Assembly: GCA_020355985.1 (NCBI GenBank)
Contig: CP070628.1
Location: 168,541-179,330, forward strand
DNA: 10,790 bases
DNA from: Nitrospirota bacterium
GTDB lineage: Bacteria; Nitrospirota; Nitrospiria; Nitrospirales; UBA8639
Reading direction: 5' to 3'
Shown: one piece after another, positions 5,608 through 10,790 of the stretch
Layout of the letters: each line of letters begins with the position of its first letter
Numbering within the stretch: the first letter of the stretch is position 1
Position numbers and translations under genes: made by a program
Notes under the pieces: generated by a model
Told to the model about the DNA's origin: nothing
Databases searched by the model: none
The model's input: only the letters and a program-made list of their open reading frames with translations

Positions 5608-6699
5608 ATGGGTCCGTCCATGGCTAATATGACCAAAGCGGAATTGCGAGAAGGGGGCCTCCTCAGTCGGTGGAAAGCCGTCGCCAATAAATATGAAACC
5701 TTCAATGACCAATTGACCGATCCTGCAGTTTTGGCAAAACCGTCCCTCTTAGTTTCTCTGACGAAAGAACGAGCTGAGTTGGAACCCATTGCCCTACTGT
5801 TTGAAGAGCATCATCGAGTTCTTGAGGAGATTGCCGAGGCGAAACTTATGGTGGAGGATCAACAATTAGATCCCGATATGCGGCGATTGGCTGGCGAGGA
5901 ATTGGAGGGGCTTGAATCTCGTCGAGAAACCTTGGAAGCGCAGGTCGTTGAACTGCTGTGTCCGGAAGATGAAGGGGATAACAAGAATTCTTTTATTGAA
6001 ATTCGTTCAGGAACAGGAGGGAGTGAAGCTGCCTTGTTTGCTGGTGATCTTTTGCGGATGTATCTCAAATTTGCTGAAGCGAAAGGCCTGCGAACAGAAT
6101 TGATTGAATCCCACGAAACGGGGATAGGGGGGATCAAAGAGGCCGTCCTATTAGTTGAAGGGAAAGGGGCTTTTGGGTTTTTTAAATATGAGAGCGGGGT
6201 GCATCGCGTTCAACGTGTTCCCACAACCGAAGCCAATGGCCGTATTCATACCTCTACCGCCACCGTTGCGGTGATGCCGGAAGTAGAAGAAGTCGACGTG
6301 CAAATTGATGCGAAAGACTTACGGATTGATACCTATTGCTCAACCGGAGCTGGTGGCCAGAGCGTCAATACGACCTATTCTGCGGTTCGAATTACGCATA
6401 TTCCGACAGGAGTGGTGGTGACCTGCCAGGATGAGCGGTCACAACTCAAGAATCGCACAAAAGCGATGCGAACCCTGAGGACGCGTATTGGCGATGCAGA
6501 GCGTGAAAAGCAAGAGGCATCAATTGCCCAACAACGGCGGTCACAAGTTGGTACGGGAGAGCGGAGCGAAAAGGTCCGTACGTATAACTTCCCGCAAAAT
6601 CGTGTGACGGATCATCGTATTGGGCTGACCTTGCATAAGCTAGATCAAGTGCTGGAAGGTGATCTGGATGACTTGGTTATTGCGCTCAAAGCTCAGTAA
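5608..6699 (+). CDS. prfA: Peptide chain release factor 1 (RF1)
   Basis: Reads stop codons UAA and UAG in the ribosomal A site and triggers hydrolysis of peptidyl-tRNA. The reading is 363 residues, normal for RF1. The N-terminal helical domain covers about 18-115. The anticodon-mimic motif of the PxT type is PTT (205-207) in HRVQRVPTTEANGRIHTST, which distinguishes RF1 from RF2 (Ser-Pro-Phe). The catalytic GGQ is at 249-251 in STGAGGQSVNTTYSAVRITH, with Gln251 the target of PrmC. DERSQLKNRTKAM (275-287) and NFPQNRVTDHR (327-337) are further signatures. In-frame ATGs at 5608, 5620 and 5629 lack a clear ribosome binding site, so the N-terminal seven residues are uncertain. prmC follows after about 70 bases, the usual functional pairing. 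Confidence 0.97.
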   Translation: MGPSMANMTKAELREGGLLSRWKAVANKYETFNDQLTDPAVLAKPSLLVSLTKERAELEPIALLFEEHHRVLEEIAEAKLMVEDQQLDPDMRRLAGEELEGLESRRETLEAQVVELLCPEDEGDNKNSFIEIRSGTGGSEAALFAGDLLRMYLKFAEAKGLRTELIESHETGIGGIKEAVLLVEGKGAFGFFKYESGVHRVQRVPTTEANGRIHTSTATVAVMPEVEEVDVQIDAKDLRIDTYCSTGAGGQSVNTTYSAVRITHIPTGVVVTCQDERSQLKNRTKAMRTLRTRIGDAEREKQEASIAQQRRSQVGTGERSEKVRTYNFPQNRVTDHRIGLTLHKLDQVLEGDLDDLVIALKAQ

Positions 6700-6759
6700 T
6701 TCTTTTCAATAACAACTCTCAGATTTTGTTCTTTTCCCATTTCACGATCCTGTGATGTT

Positions 6760-6764
6760 GAAGG
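6760..6764 (+). promoter_or_regulatory. Ribosome binding site deciding the prmC start
   Basis: GAAGG lies 5 bases before the ATG at 6770. The upstream in-frame GTG (6752) and ATG (6755) have no such site and would place this motif inside the coding sequence, so 6770 is preferred. Confidence 0.55.
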
Positions 6765-6769
6765 TCGTT

Positions 6770-7651
6770 ATGCCCACGTCCATGTCCTCTTCCCAGTTAT
6801 ATCGTGAAGGTGTCGATAAGCTTATCCAAGCTGGAATTCCCAATGCCAAGCAGGAAGTTTTGTGGATTTTAGAAGAGGCCTTAGGAATCACACCATTACG
6901 CCTTCATGCCTATTCTGAAGATCCTATAGATTCGGAAAAATACCAACGGGCAGTTGCCTTGATTGAACGTCGAGCGTCACGAGAGCCGCTACAATATGTT
7001 TTAGGGAGTCAAGAGTTTTGTGGCCTGGACCTGGTTGTGAAGCCCGGGGTGCTCATTCCCAGACCAGAGTCGGAACTACTTGTTGAAGAGGCCATTGCTC
7101 TTCTGGGGTCCCATCCACAACCAATCATTTTGGATGTAGGAACGGGTTCCGGTTGTCTAGCGATTAGTGTGTCGTTAGCTCTTCGCCGAGCTATAGTTAT
7201 TGCTTTAGACCGGTCGTTGGGTGCTTTACATATCGCTAGATACAATGCTCAACGATACCATGTGAATAGGAAGATTTTGTGGTTGGCTAGCGATATGTTA
7301 GCCCCCTTGTTATCCAGCGGTTTAGCAGGTAAAGTGACGGCCATTATTGCCAACCTTCCGTATATTTCTCATACAGAGTGGGAGCGTCTTTCTCCTGATG
7401 TCAAAGATTTTGAGCCCTGTCTGGCTTTGGATGGAGGGCTGGACGGGTTGGATCTCTATCGGCGCTTGTTACAAGAAGCACCAAGCGTCTTAGCTCCTGA
7501 TGGTGTTGTCCTTATGGAAGTGGGATTGGGACAAGCTGATTGCTTGTGCCAGGAAATCTCTGATTCTAACTGGTTCGAGGTAACCAAGGTTCAGCCTGAT
7601 TCGCAGGGTATTCCTCGGCTGGTTTGTCTTCAACAGGTTGGTCATTCATGA
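6770..7651 (+). CDS. prmC: Release factor glutamine N5-methyltransferase
   Basis: Uses S-adenosylmethionine to methylate the GGQ glutamine of release factors, speeding termination. From the ATG at 6770 it has 293 residues, the usual size. The N-terminal helical domain (about 10-75) contacts the release factor and leads into REPLQYVLG (71-79) and IPRPESE (96-102; usually PRPETE). The Rossmann domain follows with SAM motif LDVGTGSGCLA (121-131), an acidic residue Asp147 at the end of the second strand for ribose binding, and the active-site motif ANLPYIS (194-200). The canonical form is Asn-Pro-Pro-Tyr; here the second position is Leu, a variant I believe occurs in other PrmC sequences. EPCLALDGGLDGLDLYRRLL (215-234) is a further PrmC hallmark. 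It lies directly after its substrate gene prfA and 21 bases before murA. HemK is an older name. Confidence 0.96.
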   Translation: MPTSMSSSQLYREGVDKLIQAGIPNAKQEVLWILEEALGITPLRLHAYSEDPIDSEKYQRAVALIERRASREPLQYVLGSQEFCGLDLVVKPGVLIPRPESELLVEEAIALLGSHPQPIILDVGTGSGCLAISVSLALRRAIVIALDRSLGALHIARYNAQRYHVNRKILWLASDMLAPLLSSGLAGKVTAIIANLPYISHTEWERLSPDVKDFEPCLALDGGLDGLDLYRRLLQEAPSVLAPDGVVLMEVGLGQADCLCQEISDSNWFEVTKVQPDSQGIPRLVCLQQVGHS

Positions 7652-7672
7652 TGCCGAAATAGCAAGCCATAG

Positions 7673-8932
7673 ATGGATCAAATTCGAATCATAGGTGGGA
7701 CTCCATTAAACGGCGTTGTCGAAGTGAGCGGGGCTAAAAATTCGGCTCTTCCCATTTTAGCTGCCTCCTTATTGGGAGGAGGGGAATGTGTTATCGATCA
7801 TGTTCCTCAAGTCAGAGACTTGGTCACGATGGCCAAACTCTTAGAGTTGTTGGGAGTAAAAGTGCAGACCGAGGGTGGACGGGTCATGTTGGAAGCCAGG
7901 CAGGTCCAGTCAGTTGAGGCTCCATATGATTTGGTTAAAACCATGCGCGCGTCTATTTTGGCCTTGGGTCCTTTGTTAACTCGGTTGGGCGAAGCCAAAG
8001 TGTCGTTGCCCGGTGGGTGTGCCATCGGAACAAGACCCGTGAGTCTTCACTTGAAAGGGCTGGCCATGATGGGTGCTGAAATCCAGGTCGAGCATGGATA
8101 TATTCATGCGAAGGCCAGGCGTCTCAAGGGGGCGAGAATCGATTTGGATTTCCCCACGGTAACGGGAACCGAGAATCTGATTATGGCAGCCTGTTTAGCT
8201 GAAGGCACCACGAGCTTACATCATGTTGCTCGTGAGCCGGAAATTTCCGATTTGTGTGCTTTTTTAACCAAACGAGGTGCAAAAATTCTCGGTGCGGGGA
8301 CTGATACGATTACCATAGAAGGTGTCTCTGAACTGCATGGTGCCACCCATTGGGTGATGCCTGATCGTGTAGAAGCCGGTACGTTGGTGATGGCTGTGGC
8401 CATTACCGGCGGTGATGTCATGATAAAAGGCTGTGTGACGGATCATTTGGGTACGATGTTTACCAAAATACAGGAAATGGGAGTGGAGCTGTCAGAGAAT
8501 GCTGAAGGAGTACGGGTTCGTCGTCCAGCCCCCCTCCAGGCCGTAGAAGTTAAAACATTACCATACCCGGGATTTCCGACTGATTTGCAAGCACAGATGA
8601 TGGCGTTAATGTCGGTGGCTGAAGGTACAAGTGTGATGACTGAAACCATTTTTGAAGGGCGATTTCTGCATGTCCCGGAACTGCATCGTATGGGAGCCTC
8701 AATTGAAGTGGATGGGCCTCATGCGGTCGTGAAAGGCATTTCTGCACTCACTGGCGCAGAGGTTATGGCTTCTGACCTACGTGCTAGTGCGGGGCTGGTT
8801 CTGGCGGGGTTGGCGGCTGAGGGAGAAACGAACATTTCACGGGTGTATCATTTAGATCGAGGGTATGAGCGATTGGAAGAAAAACTTCAGGCATTGGGGG
8901 GTCATGTTCAACGAGTTCGAGCAGTCATATGA
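7673..8932 (+). CDS. murA: UDP-N-acetylglucosamine 1-carboxyvinyltransferase
   Basis: Cytoplasmic enzyme that moves enolpyruvyl from phosphoenolpyruvate to UDP-GlcNAc, the first committed step of peptidoglycan synthesis. At 419 residues it has the standard inside-out alpha/beta two-domain length. Key residues are present: Lys22-Asn23 in SGAKNSALP, Arg92 in [12 protein letters not shown], the active-site Cys116 in [19 protein letters not shown] (112-130), Arg121, the general base Asp304 in [21 protein letters not shown] (327-337) and [14 protein letters not shown] (392-405). Cys116 predicts sensitivity to fosfomycin, unlike the Asp-bearing forms of mycobacteria and chlamydiae. No strong ribosome binding site is visible in the 21-base gap after prmC, so translation may rely on coupling. 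Its stop overlaps the hisG start by four bases (ATGA). Confidence 0.98.
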   Translation: MDQIRIIGGTPLNGVVEVSGAKNSALPILAASLLGGGECVIDHVPQVRDLVTMAKLLELLGVKVQTEGGRVMLEARQVQSVEAPYDLVKTMRASILALGPLLTRLGEAKVSLPGGCAIGTRPVSLHLKGLAMMGAEIQVEHGYIHAKARRLKGARIDLDFPTVTGTENLIMAACLAEGTTSLHHVAREPEISDLCAFLTKRGAKILGAGTDTITIEGVSELHGATHWVMPDRVEAGTLVMAVAITGGDVMIKGCVTDHLGTMFTKIQEMGVELSENAEGVRVRRPAPLQAVEVKTLPYPGFPTDLQAQMMALMSVAEGTSVMTETIFEGRFLHVPELHRMGASIEVDGPHAVVKGISALTGAEVMASDLRASAGLVLAGLAAEGETNISRVYHLDRGYERLEEKLQALGGHVQRVRAVI

Positions 8933-9606
8933 GTGAAGGAGTGACGATTGCCCTTTCTAAGGGCAAACTTCTTCCGCCGACGCTCGCATTGTTCAGACAA
9001 GCGGGTTATTCGGGGTATCATGTCAAAGACGGTGATCGTCGGTTGATATTGGAATTCCCCGAACATGGGCATCACGTCCTTATTGTTCGCCCGAGTGATG
9101 TGCCGGTTTATGTTGAATATGGTGCAGCTGATTTAGGTGTGGTGGGAAAAGATGTGTTGTTGGAGCAAAGTCCGGATGTCTATGAGCCAGTGGATCTTGG
9201 TCTGGGGGTCTGTAAATTAGTAGTGGCAAAACCGAATGGCCAGATACCCGTCCAGCGTTTGTCGTCGAAGCTTCGGGTAGCCACGAAATATCCTAATATG
9301 ACAGAACGGTTTTTTAACCAACAAGGATTGCCCGTCGAATTGATTAAATTATATGGCTCCATTGAGTTAGCGCCCTTAGTTGGGCTGGCTGATCGGATTG
9401 TGGATTTAGTGGAAACGGGGAAAACGCTCAAGGCCAATAATCTCGTGGAAGAAGAGATCATCGCATGGTCGTCAGCGCGTTTAATTGTGAATCGAGCTAG
9501 TTTAAAAATGAAACATGTCACGGTGACGGAAGTGATTAATCGAATTAAAAAGCAGGTGACGAAGGGCAGGACATCCAAAAAGGTAGGAAAGGGCAGCCGG
9601 GGGTGA
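8929..9606 (+). CDS. hisG: ATP phosphoribosyltransferase, short form catalytic subunit
   Basis: Condenses ATP with PRPP in the first step of histidine synthesis. At 225 residues it is the short form, lacking the about 80-residue C-terminal regulatory domain of the long form. Short HisG normally works in a hetero-octamer with HisZ, a catalytically dead histidyl-tRNA synthetase-like protein; no hisZ lies in this window. Signatures are IALSKGKLLPPTL (7-19), LIVRPSDVPVYVEYGAADLG (51-70), GKDVLLE (73-79), RVATKYPNMTERFF (116-129), KLYGSIELAPLVGLADRIVD (140-159) and the PRPP loop VETGKTLKANN (161-171). The last 20 or so residues are a Lys/Arg/Gly-rich tail beyond the usual helix. ATGA overlap with murA and GTGA overlap with hisD imply coupled translation. 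Confidence 0.96.
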   Translation: MSEGVTIALSKGKLLPPTLALFRQAGYSGYHVKDGDRRLILEFPEHGHHVLIVRPSDVPVYVEYGAADLGVVGKDVLLEQSPDVYEPVDLGLGVCKLVVAKPNGQIPVQRLSSKLRVATKYPNMTERFFNQQGLPVELIKLYGSIELAPLVGLADRIVDLVETGKTLKANNLVEEEIIAWSSARLIVNRASLKMKHVTVTEVINRIKKQVTKGRTSKKVGKGSRG

Positions 9607-10790
9607 AAATTCTATCTTGGAAAGACCGTGGGTTTGACAAGGCGGTGGAGACTGTGTGCCAGCGAGCGGCCAAACAAAATGCCAAGGTGGAACAAGCGGT
9701 CAGAAATATCTTGGAAAAGGTTCGTCGCGAAGGCGATAAGGCGGTTCAACGTTTTACTTGGCAGTTTGATCGGATTCGGATTCGCCCCAACCAATTGCGA
9801 GTTAGCCAAAACGAGATTCATAAGGCCTATTCTGCGCTTTCCAAGCCTGATACCACTGCACTCAGATATGCCGCGCGACGTATTCGAACGTTTCACCGGA
9901 GACAACGCCGCTCGACATGGACCTATCGAAAGGATGGGATTCAACTGGGGCAAATGATCACTCCACTTGATGCCGTGGGTGTGTATGTTCCGGGAGGAAA
10001 AGCGGTATACCCATCATCGGTGTTGATGAACGCAATTCCAGCCAAAGTTGCGGGAGTTCCTCGTGTCGTCATGTGCACACCGACTCCAACTGGTTCGATT
10101 CATCCTTCTCTGTTAGTCGCGGCCGATATTGCTGGGGTTGATGAAATTTATCGAGTAGGGGGAGTGCAAGCAATCGGAGCGTTAGCCTTTGGGACTTCAA
10201 GTATTCGTCCTGTGGATAAAATCGTCGGTCCGGGAAATCTGTATGTTGCGACAGCCAAACGTCTTGTCTATGGTCAGGTAGATATTGATATGATTGCGGG
10301 CCCAAGCGAACTTCTCGTTTTGGCTGATTCAACCAGTAATCCCAATCATGTTGCGGCCGACCTATTGTGTGAGGCTGAGCATGATGAGGAGGCCTGTGTT
10401 TACCTGGTAACGACATCATTGGCCTTAGCCAAACGAACGGTCAAAGAGATCAATCGCCAATTGGGTGAGTTAAATAGGCGAGAGATTGCCTCCCATTCGG
10501 TTGGGAGGCATGCCGTGGCGTTTGTTGTCAGAACTTTAGAAGAAGGATTTGCCTTAGCCAATCAGATTGCCCCTGAGCATCTTTCATTGAATATAAAAAA
10601 AGCCTTGGAGTATCTCCCCCGCATCCGTCATGCCGGGGCAATTTTTGTCGGACGCTATACACCGCCAGCGGTGGCCGATTATGTGGCGGGTCCGAATCAT
10701 GTGTTACCCACAGGAGGGAGCGCCAGGTTTTTTTCTAGTTTAGGTGTGGACGAATATGTCAAGCGAAGTAATGTCGTCTCCTATTCACAA
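9603..10790 (+). CDS. hisD: Histidinol dehydrogenase, C-terminus cut by window edge
   Basis: Zinc enzyme that oxidises histidinol to histidine in two NAD-dependent steps, the end of the pathway. A GTG at 9603 overlaps the hisG stop (GTGA), and GGAAAGGG lies about 8 bases upstream. The frame stays open for 396 codons to the edge, out of about 430. Seen are VGVYVPGGKAVYPSSVLMNA (125-144), VDKIVGPGN (204-212), IDMIAGPSELLVLAD (228-242), the catalytic pair Glu325-His326 in IAPEHL, and ADYVAGPNHVLPT (358-370) with the zinc ligand Asp359. His260 in AEHD is also a ligand. The position matching E. coli zinc ligand Gln259 is Glu257 here (LLCEAEHD instead of LLSQAEHD). The fourth ligand, a C-terminal His, lies past the edge. 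No frameshift is seen. Confidence 0.96.
   Translation, partial: MKILSWKDRGFDKAVETVCQRAAKQNAKVEQAVRNILEKVRREGDKAVQRFTWQFDRIRIRPNQLRVSQNEIHKAYSALSKPDTTALRYAARRIRTFHRRQRRSTWTYRKDGIQLGQMITPLDAVGVYVPGGKAVYPSSVLMNAIPAKVAGVPRVVMCTPTPTGSIHPSLLVAADIAGVDEIYRVGGVQAIGALAFGTSSIRPVDKIVGPGNLYVATAKRLVYGQVDIDMIAGPSELLVLADSTSNPNHVAADLLCEAEHDEEACVYLVTTSLALAKRTVKEINRQLGELNRREIASHSVGRHAVAFVVRTLEEGFALANQIAPEHLSLNIKKALEYLPRIRHAGAIFVGRYTPPAVADYVAGPNHVLPTGGSARFFSSLGVDEYVKRSNVVSYSQ

Noticed and set aside
9612..9957. Open frames on both strands in the first part of hisD
   Set aside because: The GTG-started frame from 9603 gives a full HisD N-terminus; the others are out-of-frame readings.

Overview
This is an ordinary chromosomal stretch of a free-living Gram-negative-type bacterium with roughly balanced base composition. 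The gene order rho-rpmE-prfA-prmC-murA-hisG-hisD, the short-form HisG and the neighbouring DUF2203 and PGPGW-type proteins fit a Nitrospirota (Nitrospira-like) genome. That placement is an inference from gene order and family forms, not from a database search. I see no mobile element, integrase, tRNA, rRNA or CRISPR array.

Left part (1-3359), small accessory and housekeeping genes. A leftward cstA-type carbon-starvation/pyruvate transporter is open from its start at 1329 to the window edge, so its C-terminus is missing. Upstream of it, also leftward, is a two-helix membrane protein of the PGPGW family. A rightward EVE-domain protein follows, with a good sigma70-like promoter, and it converges on a leftward pair: a YciI-like protein and a DUF2203 protein.

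Middle (3360-3870), a 511-base gene-free stretch between the divergent DUF2203 gene and rho. It holds a probable leftward promoter, a hairpin followed by eight T residues, a consensus TTGACA box that may start a long rho leader, and a 27-codon open frame whose last codons overlap the rho Shine-Dalgarno sequence.

Right part (3871-10790), a rightward information-processing and biosynthesis cluster. Rho ends transcripts, bL31 is a ribosomal protein, and RF1 reads stop codons UAA/UAG and is methylated on its GGQ glutamine by PrmC, encoded next door. MurA makes the first committed step of peptidoglycan synthesis. HisG and HisD catalyse the first and last steps of histidine synthesis. Spacing tightens along the cluster: 74 bases rho-rpmE, 184 rpmE-prfA, about 70 prfA-prmC, 21 prmC-murA, then 4-base overlaps murA/hisG (ATGA) and hisG/hisD (GTGA). 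This suggests at least prmC to hisD are translated from one message. hisD runs off the right edge.

No new system is evident. The points worth a second look are the rho leader, two alternative hairpins before prfA, a Gln-to-Glu change at a predicted zinc-ligand position in HisD, an NLPY instead of NPPY motif in PrmC, and a basic tail on short HisG.
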